Source: Gallionellaceae bacterium (GTDB taxonomy: Bacteria > Pseudomonadota > Gammaproteobacteria > Burkholderiales > Thiobacillaceae). Taken from it: a DNA stretch of 64,000 bases. Under the pieces are notes generated by a model, which worked only from the letters and a program-made list of their open reading frames with translations, made no database searches and was not told where the DNA came from. Position 1 is the stretch's first letter. Each line of letters starts with the position of its first letter. The stretch lies in contig JAQTLN010000020.1 in NCBI GenBank assembly GCA_028714875.1, positions 18,765 through 82,764 on the forward strand, given 5' to 3'. This document shows positions 47,223-56,542 of the stretch, one piece after another. A program made the position numbers and the translations under genes.

Positions 47223-48709
47223 GCCAGCAGGGTCTCCAGTTTGTCATCCACCTCGGCCAATACCCGATCACCCCGCGTCTTCGCCCATGCGCCCAATTCG
47301 AACAACAGGTCGCGGTTGGGATAGACCATGCGGCGCAAATCGGTGGCGTTGACCTGGGTGTGGCCGTTGAAGCGGCGGAACTGCGCATCCGCGATGCCGC
47401 TGTTGAGGAAAGCCGCCAGGCCCAGCACCAGCAACTCGGGCAAACCGTGACGGCCCTGATGGAACACGTTGAGATGGTTCTCGAAACCCAGCGCGGAAGC
47501 GCCCGGGAGCAGCGCCGGGTCCACCACGCCCGCGACGATGCGGTGCTTCTCCTCCTTGGAAGACAAGCGCCGAGTCACGCAATAGCAACCGGAGGGATAA
47601 AGCCATTTCGCGGTCTCATCATGTTGGACGATGGCATTGGGCTTGCGCGCATCCGCCAGCGGCCAGACCAGACGGCCCGCGCGAAAATGGCCGGGGTAGA
47701 GCAGCGGCACGGTATCCGGCCCCGGTTGATCGCGCAGCCAGTCACGTAAGCGGAAATCCACCACTGGCCCGGTGGAAACCTCCAGCCCCAAGGCAGCCAA
47801 TTTGTGATCAAGACCTGGCAAAGCCTCATGCGCGGGCGCCTCCGGCGAAATGGGTATGTGGATGAAACGCTCGGGATCGCCCGGTACGACAATGCGCTCG
47901 AAGGGGTGAACGTGTTCAAGATAATCGGCAAAGCTGTCGTCGGTGGACGTGGACACCGTCACCGGCCCCTGAATCGCGCCGCGCTCCAGACGCAGGATCA
48001 GGTTCTCCTGCAACACCCCGTCCGCCTTGAAAGCCTGGTCGCGCGCCGCGAACAGATGGATGTGCCGTATCGCCGCGCGCGCTAATAGAAAATTTCGAAA
48101 CGGCCGGAAATAGGGCCCGTTGCAGAAACTCCGAGGAATGATCGCCACCAACTGTCCGCCGTCCTCCAGCAGCGCCAAAGCCAGCGCGACAAAGGCCGAA
48201 TACATATTTGAAGTCTCGATCCCCGCCTGGCGCAGCAGTAAACGATGGCGGGAGTGGGACTGAATCTTCTTGTAGGGCGGATTCAGGATGGCATGGCTAT
48301 AACGCGGCCCGCCCCACAAACCCAGACTGGATACCGCCTGCTCGACGAAATCCCCCGACAACACCCGCGCCGACAGCGGCAACCGGCCCGCATATCCCAC
48401 CAAGGTCTCGCGCAGGCCATCGAGCAAAACTTCATCGAACTCATAGGCATCCACCGCGAGTGACGTGAACTCCAGTTCCCCCGCCACGCACCGCTCCAGA
48501 AACGCCGCCGACAACGCCCCCATTCCGGCGCCGGCATCGAGCAGGCGGCAGGTTGACTTGTCGACATTGGGAAACAAGGAAGCAATGAAGCGCGCCACAC
48601 CAGGCGGCGACATGAACTGGCCGAGGGCGGAGCGATGGGCGGGCGTTGGAGCAGCGCGGCGGGGTGGGGCGCTGGGGTGGCTGAAAAGTGTCGGATGGGT
48701 GAAGGTCAT
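47219..48709 (-). CDS. N6-adenine DNA methyltransferase of the BsuBI/PstI-type system
   Basis: This 496-aa class I methyltransferase has SAM-binding motif I, RLLDAGAGMGALSAAFL, near residue 55 and catalytic motif IV, ILNPPYKKI. A C-terminal target-recognition half follows (WLYPSGCYCVTRRLSSKEEK). The likely start is ATG 48707-48709 (MTFTHPTLFSHP); 19 upstream codons are open but carry no motif. It protects the site cut by the downstream endonuclease, probably by methylating the adenine of CTGCAG. Confidence 0.9.
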   Translation of the reverse strand: MTFTHPTLFSHPSAPPRRAAPTPAHRSALGQFMSPPGVARFIASLFPNVDKSTCRLLDAGAGMGALSAAFLERCVAGELEFTSLAVDAYEFDEVLLDGLRETLVGYAGRLPLSARVLSGDFVEQAVSSLGLWGGPRYSHAILNPPYKKIQSHSRHRLLLRQAGIETSNMYSAFVALALALLEDGGQLVAIIPRSFCNGPYFRPFRNFLLARAAIRHIHLFAARDQAFKADGVLQENLILRLERGAIQGPVTVSTSTDDSFADYLEHVHPFERIVVPGDPERFIHIPISPEAPAHEALPGLDHKLAALGLEVSTGPVVDFRLRDWLRDQPGPDTVPLLYPGHFRAGRLVWPLADARKPNAIVQHDETAKWLYPSGCYCVTRRLSSKEEKHRIVAGVVDPALLPGASALGFENHLNVFHQGRHGLPELLVLGLAAFLNSGIADAQFRRFNGHTQVNATDLRRMVYPNRDLLFELGAWAKTRGDRVLAEVDDKLETLLA

Positions 48710-48780
48710 GGGGATGGTCAAGGCATTTCGCCAGTTTGGCCTTGGATTAAGCGAGCCTGGTGCCAATAGCCACTACTTCA

Positions 48781-49059
48781 CTACGGGCGCGGGACGCTGT
48801 TTTGCTTGCCATAGTCGTAATCCATTTGCAGGCCCAGCCAGAGTTCCGCACGGCCACCGCGTTCCGATCCCAGCCAGGCCTCGATGCGCCGAGCCATTTC
48901 CAGGGAGATGCCGGCATGGCCGTTGAGGATGCGGGATAACGCGGTGCGGGTAATGCCGATCTGGCGCGCGGCCTCGGTGACGGACAAGCCCAACGCCGGG
49001 AGGATGTCTTCGCGCAGCGTGTCACCGGGGTGAGGAGGTTTGAGCATGCGGCCCATCAT
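48781..49059 (-). CDS. HigA-family XRE antitoxin / DNA-binding protein
   Basis: This 92-aa protein carries the HigA-type helix-turn-helix: PPHPGDTLREDILPALGLSV, TEAARQIGITRTALSRILNG and ISLEMARRIEAWLGSERGG. HigA usually represses a higBA operon and neutralises HigB. Here the upstream toxin gene is reduced to a remnant. Because it precedes the methylase by 71 bases on the same strand it might also act as a controller of the restriction-modification genes; that is speculation. Confidence 0.87.
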   Translation of the reverse strand: MMGRMLKPPHPGDTLREDILPALGLSVTEAARQIGITRTALSRILNGHAGISLEMARRIEAWLGSERGGRAELWLGLQMDYDYGKQNSVPRP

Positions 49060-49065
49060 GCGCCC

Positions 49066-49188
49066 CTAGTCGTCCTGGTAAGCAACAAGTAAGACATTCT
49101 CACCATCGAAAATGAAGGCGAGACGCCAATTGCTACGCACACTACCTGATTCCTCGTGGAGAGATCGCGCCTCCGCAACCTCGTTCAC
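49066..49188 (-). pseudogene. 3' remnant of a RelE/HigB-like toxin gene
   Basis: A 40-codon frame starts at GTG 49186-49188, overlapping the dapF stop as GTGA, and ends 6 bases before the antitoxin gene. It encodes HEESGSVRSNWRLAFIFDGE and VLLVAYQDD, which resemble the C-terminal strands of RelE/HigB toxins. Full toxins are about 90-110 aa, so the N-terminal half is missing where dapF ends. It is probably inactive; translation as a short peptide coupled to dapF is possible. Confidence 0.6.
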
Positions 49189-50015
49189 AGCACAAGCTCG
49201 CCTTGGAAAACGGTGACGGCCGGGCCGGTGAGGAAGACGTTGTGGCCGATGCCGGCCCAGCGGATGGAGAGGTCGCCACCACGGGTGTGAACTTGCACGG
49301 CGCCGTCGAGCAGGCCGCGAGTGATGCCGGCGACCACGGCGGCGCAGGCGCCGGTGCCGCAGGCGAGGGTTTCGCCGGCGCCGCGCTCGAATACGCGCAG
49401 CTTGATCTCGCGGCGGTGGATGACCTGCATGAAGCCGACATTGACCCGTTGCGGGAAGCTCGGGTGGCGTTCGATCCTGGCGCCCAGTTCCTGAACCGGC
49501 GCGGCGTCCACGTTGCAGACCACGCGCACGGCGTGCGGGTTGCCCATCGAGAGGGCGGAGATTTCGATCGGCTCGCCGTCGACGTCGATCACGTAGGTAA
49601 GCGCCTGCTCGGCGACGACAAAGGGGATTTCCGCCGGTTCGAAGCGCGGCGGCCCCATGTCGACGGTGACCTGGCCGTCGTCTTCGAGGCGCGGGACGAT
49701 GACGCCGGCGGCGGTATCGACGCGGATTTCCTGCTTCGCCGTCAGCCCCTGTTCCACCACGAAGCGCGCGAAGCAGCGCGCGCCGTTGCCGCATTGCTGC
49801 ACTTCGCCGCCGTCGGCATTGAAGATGCGGTAGCGGAAATCGCAGTTGGGCCGGGTGGCGGGTTCAACCAGCAATATCTGGTCGCAGCCGATACCGAAGT
49901 GGCGGTCGGCGAGGACCTGGTATTGCGCCGGGGTAAGGTCGATGCGCTGATTGATGCCGTCGAGCACGACGAAATCGTTGCCGGCGCCCTGCATTTTGCT
50001 GAACTTGAGTTTCAT
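49185..50015 (-). CDS. dapF: Diaminopimelate epimerase
   Basis: This 276-aa PLP-independent racemase converts LL- to meso-diaminopimelate for lysine and murein. The two catalytic cysteines are C75 in [10 protein letters not shown] and the one in [10 protein letters not shown]. The N-terminal [14 protein letters not shown] motif is typical. Its product is the substrate of the MurE encoded in this window. It lies between a CoA-binding protein gene and the toxin-antitoxin/restriction module. Confidence 0.98.
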   Translation of the reverse strand: MKLKFSKMQGAGNDFVVLDGINQRIDLTPAQYQVLADRHFGIGCDQILLVEPATRPNCDFRYRIFNADGGEVQQCGNGARCFARFVVEQGLTAKQEIRVDTAAGVIVPRLEDDGQVTVDMGPPRFEPAEIPFVVAEQALTYVIDVDGEPIEISALSMGNPHAVRVVCNVDAAPVQELGARIERHPSFPQRVNVGFMQVIHRREIKLRVFERGAGETLACGTGACAAVVAGITRGLLDGAVQVHTRGGDLSIRWAGIGHNVFLTGPAVTVFQGELVL

Positions 50016-50022
50016 GGGCGGA

Positions 50023-50442
50023 TTATCCAGGCATGTAGCGCATGTAGTCCTTCCAGATGCAGCGATCCATCACCACGGTGAGGCCGGCGGCGCGGGCTTT
50101 TTCCGCCGCCGCGTCGTGGACGATGCCTTCCTGTATCCAGATCGCCGGGGCATGGATGGCCAGCGTTTCTTCCACCACGCCGGGGATGGCGGCGGCTTCG
50201 CGGAAGACGTTGACCAGGTCCACCGGGAAGGGAATATCCGCCAGTTTCGCGTAGGCCTTTTCGCCCAGCACTTCAGCCAACGCCGGGCGCACGGGGATGA
50301 TGCGGTAGCCGAGACGCTGCATGGCTTGGGAAACGCTGAAACTGGGTCGATCCGGCTTCGGCGAGAGGCCGACCACGGCGATGGTCTTCACCCGCGTCAG
50401 CAAGGCTTTGAGGTCTTCGGGGCCGGGGTTTTGAAAGTTCAT
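50023..50442 (-). CDS. CoA-binding domain protein (YccU-like)
   Basis: This 139-aa protein is a single Rossmann-type CoA-binding domain. It shows [20 protein letters not shown] near the N-terminus, [19 protein letters not shown], and the late [19 protein letters not shown] segment. The family resembles the N-terminal part of succinyl-CoA ligase alpha but lacks the catalytic half; function is unproven. It overlaps the GNAT gene by 4 bases. Confidence 0.9.
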   Translation of the reverse strand: MNFQNPGPEDLKALLTRVKTIAVVGLSPKPDRPSFSVSQAMQRLGYRIIPVRPALAEVLGEKAYAKLADIPFPVDLVNVFREAAAIPGVVEETLAIHAPAIWIQEGIVHDAAAEKARAAGLTVVMDRCIWKDYMRYMPG

Positions 50443-50939
50443 ACGAGTTCCTTGGTCATGACGTAGTCATCCATGATGAAGCCATTGCCGATGTCTTCCA
50501 GGTGGATGGTGGCCACCGTGAAGCCGTGTTTGAGATAGGCGTGGATGCCGTTCTGATTCTGCCGGTTCACCCGCAACACCAGGCGGCTGAAGCCCTGGCT
50601 GATGACGCGCGCGGCCAATGCGTCGATCAGCTTGCCGCCGATGCCTTGGCGCTGCCAGTCGAGGTCCACATAGAGCTTGTCGAGTTTGTAGTCTTCCTCG
50701 GTGAGGGGGTGCCCATGAGCGAAGCCGACCAGCACCCCTGCCACCCGCGCCGCCAGCCAGAGGTCACCACGGGCGATGAACTGGCGCACCAGCACCGGCC
50801 GGTAGCGTTGCGCCAGCATGTATTCGATCTGGTCCGGCGTGATGATGCCGGGGTAATGCGCGCGCCAAACACGGCCGGCCAGGTCCACCACGGCTTCGGC
50901 CTCATTCAGGCGCACAGGGGCAATTTCGATTTCATTCAT
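50439..50939 (-). CDS. GNAT-family N-acetyltransferase
   Basis: This 166-aa acetyltransferase has the GNAT core: VGFAHGHPLTEEDYKLDKLY on strand 4 and the acetyl-CoA loop WQRQGIGGKLIDALAAR. The start is put at MNEIEIAPVRLNEAEAVV (50937-50939). The substrate is unknown. It overlaps the end of the acyltransferase gene by 8 bases. Confidence 0.85.
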   Translation of the reverse strand: MNEIEIAPVRLNEAEAVVDLAGRVWRAHYPGIITPDQIEYMLAQRYRPVLVRQFIARGDLWLAARVAGVLVGFAHGHPLTEEDYKLDKLYVDLDWQRQGIGGKLIDALAARVISQGFSRLVLRVNRQNQNGIHAYLKHGFTVATIHLEDIGNGFIMDDYVMTKELV

Positions 50940-51813
50940 ACAAGCTGGCCTCACCAGTCGGGCGTGTCTTGAAGCGTTTATGCAGCCAGAAATACTGCTC
51001 GGGAATCTCGCGGATGCGTTCTTCGATGAAGGCGTTCATGCGCCGGGTATCGGCCTCCACATCGTCTGTGGGAAAGCTCTCCCAGGCCGGGTAGAAGCGG
51101 GTGACACAGCCGCCCTCCTCCTGCCGGGTGATACACGGCACCACCACGGCGCCGCTGGCGCGGGCGATGCGTGAGAGGCCGGTGATGGTGGCCGCCGGGG
51201 TACCGAAGAAAGGTACGAAGACGGCGTCGCGCGCGCCGTAATCCATGTCAGGCAGGTAATAGAACGGTCGCCCTTTCTTGATCGCGCGCAGCACCGGCTT
51301 GATGCCGTCGTCGCGCGAATACATCTCGGATTGCACGCCGTCTCGCCCGAAACGGGTACGCGCGCGCAGCATCAGGCGATTGATGATCGGGTTCTTGATC
51401 GTGGCGTACATCGAGACGATAGGCGCGTAGGACGCAGTCACCCTCACGCCGCCGATGTTGAGGGCGACAAAATGCGGCGCCAGCCAGATCACCGGCTTGC
51501 CCAGGTGCGGCGCCAGATGTTCCGTGCCCTCGAAGCGGGTGAGGCGTTCCACCTCGTCTCGGCTGCCCCACCACGACACCGTTTCCTGCAAGGTGGCGCG
51601 ACCGAGGGCGCGCAGGTGGCGTTTGAGCAAACGCACCCGCGCCGCCTCCTCCAGTTCCGGGAAACACAGGCGCAGGTTGGTCAGACCGATGCGGCGGCGG
51701 CGGCCGGCCAGCGGGTAGAGTGCCATGCCCAGCAACTCGCCCAGCCAGCCCAGCGCGCGCGCCGGCAACAGACGCCAGAGCAGCCAGAGCAGGCCGATCC
51801 CCAATTGCCTCAT
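50932..51813 (-). CDS. Lipid A late acyltransferase (LpxL/HtrB family), motif variant
   Basis: This 293-aa inner-membrane-associated acyltransferase would add a secondary acyl chain to lipid A. ATG 51811-51813 overlaps the preceding gene (ATGA). The N-terminal hydrophobic anchor (LGIGLLWLLWRLLPA) and family segments (NLRLCFPELEEAARV, GRDGVQSEMYSRDDGIKPVL, YYLPDMDYG, FFGTPAATITGLSRIA) are present. The catalytic HX4(D/E) motif reads HFVALN, H114 to N119, with Asn in place of the acid. Activity is therefore uncertain. Confidence 0.9.
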   Translation of the reverse strand: MRQLGIGLLWLLWRLLPARALGWLGELLGMALYPLAGRRRRIGLTNLRLCFPELEEAARVRLLKRHLRALGRATLQETVSWWGSRDEVERLTRFEGTEHLAPHLGKPVIWLAPHFVALNIGGVRVTASYAPIVSMYATIKNPIINRLMLRARTRFGRDGVQSEMYSRDDGIKPVLRAIKKGRPFYYLPDMDYGARDAVFVPFFGTPAATITGLSRIARASGAVVVPCITRQEEGGCVTRFYPAWESFPTDDVEADTRRMNAFIEERIREIPEQYFWLHKRFKTRPTGEASLYE

Positions 51814-52679
51814 GGCTGAACCTCGTCCGGCGTCGGTGGCATGTCGATGTGCGGGCGGCGGTAGAGGCGGTAGCTCCACAGATATTGCGCCGGGAAGCGC
51901 CGAATCAGCCCCTCGATGCAGCCGTTGACCAGGGGCGCGGCCAGGGCCGGGTCCGGCGGCAATTCCGGCAAGGGCTCGATCCAGAGGCGATAGCCGCGCC
52001 CCCAGGACAGCCGCTCGCAGGCGAACACCAACGGCGTGGCGGCGGTGGACGATTGCAGGCGGTAAAGTAGGGTGGGCATATAGGCCCAGCGTCCGAACAG
52101 GCGCATCCACTGGCCCTCGCCGGAATTCGCGGTCTGGTCCGGCAACACCCAGGCGGCCTGATTGCGTTTCAGCGCGGTGAGCAGGGCGCGCACGCCCCTG
52201 AGATCGGGTTCCACCATGTGCGCCTGGCCTCGGTTGCGACCATTTTGCATCATGTCGTGTACCCATTCCTGGCGTGGCCGGCGATACAAGGCGGTGATCG
52301 GCAGACGGCTGGCGAGATAAAGGCCGGCCAGTTCCAGGCAACCGAGATGCGGCCCCAACACGATGACCCCCTTGCCGCGCGCGAGTGCGGTTTCCATATG
52401 TTCCCAGCCGCGCACTTCGCGCACCCAGCCGAGAATCTGATCGTAGGGGCGCAGCCAGACGGGAACCAGTTCCAGCAAGCCCTTGCCCAATTCCGCCGAT
52501 GCCGCCAGCAGCATGCCGGCCCCGCCATAGCCCGCCGCGTGCAGATGTTCTTTGACAATCTGGCGGTGGCGCGCGCGCAGCAACCCGAGCAGGCCGACAC
52601 CCGCGCCCAGCAGATGAACTAATGGCAACGGTAGCCGGGCGAACAAACGAAGAAAGAAAAGCAAGGCAGGTTTGACCAA
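51810..52679 (-). CDS. Lipid A late acyltransferase (LpxL/HtrB family), canonical
   Basis: This 289-aa paralogue of the next gene has a complete HX4E motif, HLGCLE at H111-E116, the downstream ALYRRPRQEWVHDMMQNGRN region and the LPDQTANSGEGQWMRLFGR segment. The only start giving the full N-terminal anchor (VKPALLFFLRLFARLPLPLV) is TTG at 52677-52679 with no clear SD, so the exact start is uncertain. It is divergent from metK and its first codon overlaps the metK -35 box. Confidence 0.9.
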   Translation of the reverse strand: MVKPALLFFLRLFARLPLPLVHLLGAGVGLLGLLRARHRQIVKEHLHAAGYGGAGMLLAASAELGKGLLELVPVWLRPYDQILGWVREVRGWEHMETALARGKGVIVLGPHLGCLELAGLYLASRLPITALYRRPRQEWVHDMMQNGRNRGQAHMVEPDLRGVRALLTALKRNQAAWVLPDQTANSGEGQWMRLFGRWAYMPTLLYRLQSSTAATPLVFACERLSWGRGYRLWIEPLPELPPDPALAAPLVNGCIEGLIRRFPAQYLWSYRLYRRPHIDMPPTPDEVQP

Positions 52680-52701
52680 TATTTGTGCAGTTGCGTAGAA
52701 T
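52672..52701 (+). promoter_or_regulatory. Sigma70-type promoter of metK
   Basis: TTGACC (52672-52677) and TAGAAT (52696-52701) are 18 bases apart. Transcription would start near 52708, giving a leader of about 130 nt that contains the hairpin at 52786-52818. Confidence 0.6.
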
Positions 52702-52785
52702 TATCGCAGCCGCCGAGTTAATTGCAGCAATGCAAAGACAAATTGCGGGCGGGATACAAATTCAGCTAAAGCGTCCGCTCCTTAT

Positions 52786-52818
52786 CCCCGGAGTCGGCCA
52801 CGCCGACCAGTAATGGGG
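52786..52818 (+). other. Structured leader hairpin ahead of the metK ribosome-binding site
   Basis: An inner stem GTCGGC-CAC-GCCGAC (52793-52807) is enclosed by CCCC (52786-52789) and GGGG (52815-52818). The fold ends 8 bases before the AGGAG SD of metK. It could control translation, but it matches no SAM- or SAH-binding riboswitch class that I recognise. Confidence 0.45.
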
Positions 52819-52837
52819 AACCACACAGGAGCTTCAC

Positions 52838-54004
<1,167 letters not shown>

Positions 54005-54037
54005 GGTAGCAGCGTAGCAATCAGCACGGAGCGCGCC

Positions 54038-54697
54038 ATGCAACTCGCGGAAAAACATGCCCTGAGCGAAGCCGAATACCTGGCCCTCGAGGAAGCGGCG
54101 CCGCTGCGCCACGAGTATGTGGGAGGCGAGGCCTATGCCATGTCGGGGGGCACGTTGCGGCACAACCGCATAACGGCCAATACGCTGTTCACGCTTATGT
54201 CCAACCTGAAAGGCAAGCCCTGCCAAGTCTTCATGAACGACGTGAAACTCCACGTCGCCCGCGACCATGCCTACTACTACCCCGATGTGATGGTCACCTG
54301 CTCCGAGCAGGCCACGGCCGCCAATGAATCCCAGGTTGTGAGCGACCCGGTGCTGGTGGTGGAAGTTCTCTCGCCTTCCACCGAGGCTACCGACCGGCGC
54401 GAGAAACTGGCCGCTTATCGCCACCTGCCCTCGCTCCAGGAATACGCCCTCATCAGCCAGGACACCCAACAAGTCGAGATCTACCGCCGCCAAGGCGATA
54501 CAGAGTGTGCCCCCGGCTCGGGAAATGCGCACGAGCCGCCCCCCGAGGGGGCCAAGTCGTTCTCGGGACGGCCCGTCGAACGACTTGAGCGCTGGCTCTA
54601 CATCACCTACGAACCCGGCGACACGGTGGAATTCGCCGGCGTCGGCGTGACGCTGCCGATCTCAGACTTGTACGCCGGCACCGACATCGCCACTTAA
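54038..54697 (+). CDS. Uma2 (DUF820) family protein with repeat-encoded insertion
   Basis: This 219-aa Uma2-type protein has LRHEYVGGEAYAMSGGTLRH, YYYPDVMVTCSE and VLVVEVLSPSTEATDRREKL, the metal-binding core of a restriction-like fold. About 28 residues near 160 (from TECAPGSGNAHEPPPEG on) are encoded by a GC-rich repeat between YRRQGD and WLYITYEPGD, where relatives continue directly. Its role is unknown. It lies between metK and the ahcY riboswitch, 33 bases after metK. Confidence 0.87.
   Translation: MQLAEKHALSEAEYLALEEAAPLRHEYVGGEAYAMSGGTLRHNRITANTLFTLMSNLKGKPCQVFMNDVKLHVARDHAYYYPDVMVTCSEQATAANESQVVSDPVLVVEVLSPSTEATDRREKLAAYRHLPSLQEYALISQDTQQVEIYRRQGDTECAPGSGNAHEPPPEGAKSFSGRPVERLERWLYITYEPGDTVEFAGVGVTLPISDLYAGTDIAT
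54505..54585. repeat. CCCCCCGAGGGGG-type repeat inside the Uma2 gene
   Basis: The stretch holds GTGTGCCCCCGGCTCGGG, GCCGCCCCCCGAGGGGGC, and arms AAGTCGTTC and GAACGACTT that can pair. The CCCCCCGAGGGGG core is shared with the rsmH repeat. It is in frame with the host gene. Confidence 0.8.
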
Positions 54698-54715
54698 TTA
54701 ATCATCGTCCGCCGT

Positions 54716-54788
54716 CCCGAGGGGCGCTGCGACGAGCCGCATGGCTCGCCAGGCTCGGGGAAACGGCATCCAAGTAGCAACCGCGCCC
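54716..54788 (+). ncRNA. SAH riboswitch upstream of ahcY
   Basis: The segment matches the S-adenosylhomocysteine aptamer in sequence and fold. CCCGAG (54716-54721) pairs with CTCGGG (54754-54759). CGAGCC (54733-54738) and GGCTCG (54743-54748) form a hairpin with a GCAT loop. GGGCGC (54722-54727) pairs with GCGCCC (54783-54788), the long-range helix. The conserved GCTGCGAC and CCAGGCTCGG cores are present. It lies 21 bases before the ahcY start, where SAH binding is known to turn on SAH hydrolase expression in related bacteria. Confidence 0.93.
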
Positions 54789-54809
54789 GTTCATTTTCTG
54801 GAGTACTGA

Positions 54810-56210
54810 ATGAACGCGTTCACCGACTACAAAGTCGCCGACATGACCCTGGCCGACTGGGGTCGCAAGGAAATCCGCATCGCCGAGACGGAAATGCCCG
54901 GCCTCATGGCCATCCGCGAGGAATACGCCGCCAGCCAGCCGCTGAAAGGCGCGCGCATCACCGGCTCACTGCACATGACCATCCAGACCGCCGTCCTGAT
55001 CGAAACCCTCACCGCGCTGGGCGCCGAAGTGCGCTGGGCCTCGTGCAACATCTTCTCCACCCAGGACCACGCCGCCGCCGCCATCGCCGCCATGAACGTC
55101 CCCGTTTACGCGGTCAAGGGCGAGTCGCTCACCGAATATTGGGATTACACCCACCGCATCTTCGAGTGGCCGGACGGCGGTTACTCCAACATGATCCTCG
55201 ACGACGGCGGTGACGCCACCCTGCTGCTGCACCTGGGCGCCCGCGCCGAGAAAGACCTCTCCGTCGTCGCCAAGCCGACCAGCGAGGAAGAAACCATCCT
55301 CTACGCCGCCATCAAGGCCAAGGTAGCGACCGACCCGACCTGGTATTCCACCCGCCTGAAAGAGATCAAGGGCGTCACCGAGGAAACCACCACCGGCGTG
55401 CATCGCCTGTACCAGATGCACGAGCGCGGCGAACTCAAGTTCCCCGGCATCAACGTCAACGACTCCGTCACCAAATCCAAGTTCGACAACCTCTACGGCT
55501 GCCGTGAATCCCTGGTCGACGGCATCAAGCGCGCCACCGACGTCATGGTCGCCGGCAAGGTCGCCCTGGTGTGCGGCTACGGCGACGTCGGCAAAGGCTC
55601 CTGCCAGGCCCTGCGCGCCCTCTCCGCCCAGGTCTGGGTCACCGAAGTCGACCCGATCTGCGCCCTGCAAGCCGCGATGGAAGGCTACCGCGTGGTCACC
55701 ATGGACTACGCCGCCGACAAGGCCGACATCTTCGTCACCGCCACCGGCAACTATCACGTCATCACCCATGACCACATGGCGAAAATGAAAGACCAGGCCA
55801 TCGTCTGCAACATCGGCCACTTCGATAACGAAATCGACGTCGCCGGCATCGAGAAGTACGAGTGGGAAGAGATCAAGCCCCAGGTCGACCACATCATCTT
55901 CCCCGACGGCCATCGCATCATCCTGCTGGCCCAAGGCCGCCTGGTGAACCTCGGCTGCGCCACCGGCCACCCGTCCTATGTGATGTCCTCCAGCTTCGCC
56001 AACCAGACCATCGCCCAGATCGAACTGTTCCTGCATCCGGAGCGCTACCCGGTCGGCGTCTACACCCTGCCGAAACACCTGGACGAAAAAGTCGCGCGCC
56101 TGCAATTGCGCAAACTCAACGCGCAACTGACCGAACTGACCGACCAGCAAGCCGCCTACATCGGCGTGCCCAAGACCGGGCCGTACAAGGCGGAGCATTA
56201 CCGCTACTGA
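54810..56210 (+). CDS. ahcY: Adenosylhomocysteinase
   Basis: This 466-aa NAD-dependent enzyme splits SAH into adenosine and homocysteine. Family motifs include [32 protein letters not shown], the NAD loop [20 protein letters not shown], and the C-terminal [12 protein letters not shown]. Length is typical of proteobacterial forms. It is controlled by the SAH riboswitch just upstream. The metF gene that often follows is absent; a palindromic repeat and a terminator follow. Confidence 0.99.
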   Translation: MNAFTDYKVADMTLADWGRKEIRIAETEMPGLMAIREEYAASQPLKGARITGSLHMTIQTAVLIETLTALGAEVRWASCNIFSTQDHAAAAIAAMNVPVYAVKGESLTEYWDYTHRIFEWPDGGYSNMILDDGGDATLLLHLGARAEKDLSVVAKPTSEEETILYAAIKAKVATDPTWYSTRLKEIKGVTEETTTGVHRLYQMHERGELKFPGINVNDSVTKSKFDNLYGCRESLVDGIKRATDVMVAGKVALVCGYGDVGKGSCQALRALSAQVWVTEVDPICALQAAMEGYRVVTMDYAADKADIFVTATGNYHVITHDHMAKMKDQAIVCNIGHFDNEIDVAGIEKYEWEEIKPQVDHIIFPDGHRIILLAQGRLVNLGCATGHPSYVMSSSFANQTIAQIELFLHPERYPVGVYTLPKHLDEKVARLQLRKLNAQLTELTDQQAAYIGVPKTGPYKAEHYRY

Positions 56211-56238
56211 TGCACTGCATCTCGGTGCACAACATGAC

Positions 56239-56332
56239 GTAGGTCAGGTTGGCGCGCGGCGGCTACCTGACGTTTGTTCCTCTGATCTCGAGGCTGGCAG
56301 TCAGGTAGCGATAAAGCCGCAACCTGACCTAC
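56239..56332. repeat. Composite palindromic repeat (REPIN-like) after ahcY
   Basis: GTAGGTCAGGTTG (56239-56251) is mirrored by CAACCTGACCTAC (56320-56332), with inner arms CTACCTGACG and GTCAGGTAGC. It is nearly the same as the copy at 59703-59796 and has the same length, 94 bp. Confidence 0.87.
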
Positions 56333-56397
56333 GTTGGTGTTTCATGTGTGGTGGTGTGCCGCTGGTTCATGAGCGGTTGCAGCCGACGTACCAAGAA

Positions 56398-56423
56398 GGG
56401 CCGAAGCGATTCGGCCCTTTTTT
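56398..56423 (+). terminator. Rho-independent terminator downstream of ahcY
   Basis: GGGCCGAA (56398-56405), loop GCGA, and TTCGGCCC (56410-56417) are followed by six T. It ends the metK-Uma2-ahcY transcript. A further stem CCCCCTTTC/GAAAGGGGG at 56458-56477 recurs near 63885. The remaining bases of this 332-base gap hold no gene that I can see. Confidence 0.9.
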
Positions 56424-56457
56424 GCTGTGTTCGCGCTGGGCGCTGAGATGGAGCCTT

Positions 56458-56477
56458 CCCCCTTTCTCGAAAGGGGG
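56458..56477. repeat. CCCCCTTTCTC hairpin
   Basis: CCCCCTTTC-TC-GAAAGGGGG is a short hairpin. A near copy, CCCCCTTTCTCAAAGGGGG, lies at about 63881-63899 next to the truncated transposase gene. Both are extragenic. Confidence 0.65.
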
Positions 56478-56542
56478 ACTCGGTTTTCGCCGACTGCCAG
56501 CGATTCAACATCGCCGGCGCCTCTCCGTAGATATGCCGATAT

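Noticed and set aside
49066..49794. A 242-codon fused dapF-strand protein ending in the toxin tail
   Set aside because: Upstream of 49188 this frame is a shadow of dapF; only the last 40 codons resemble a protein family.
52786..52818. SAM riboswitch ahead of metK
   Set aside because: The hairpin lacks the conserved cores and pseudoknot pairings of the SAM classes that I know, so it is kept only as an unassigned structure.
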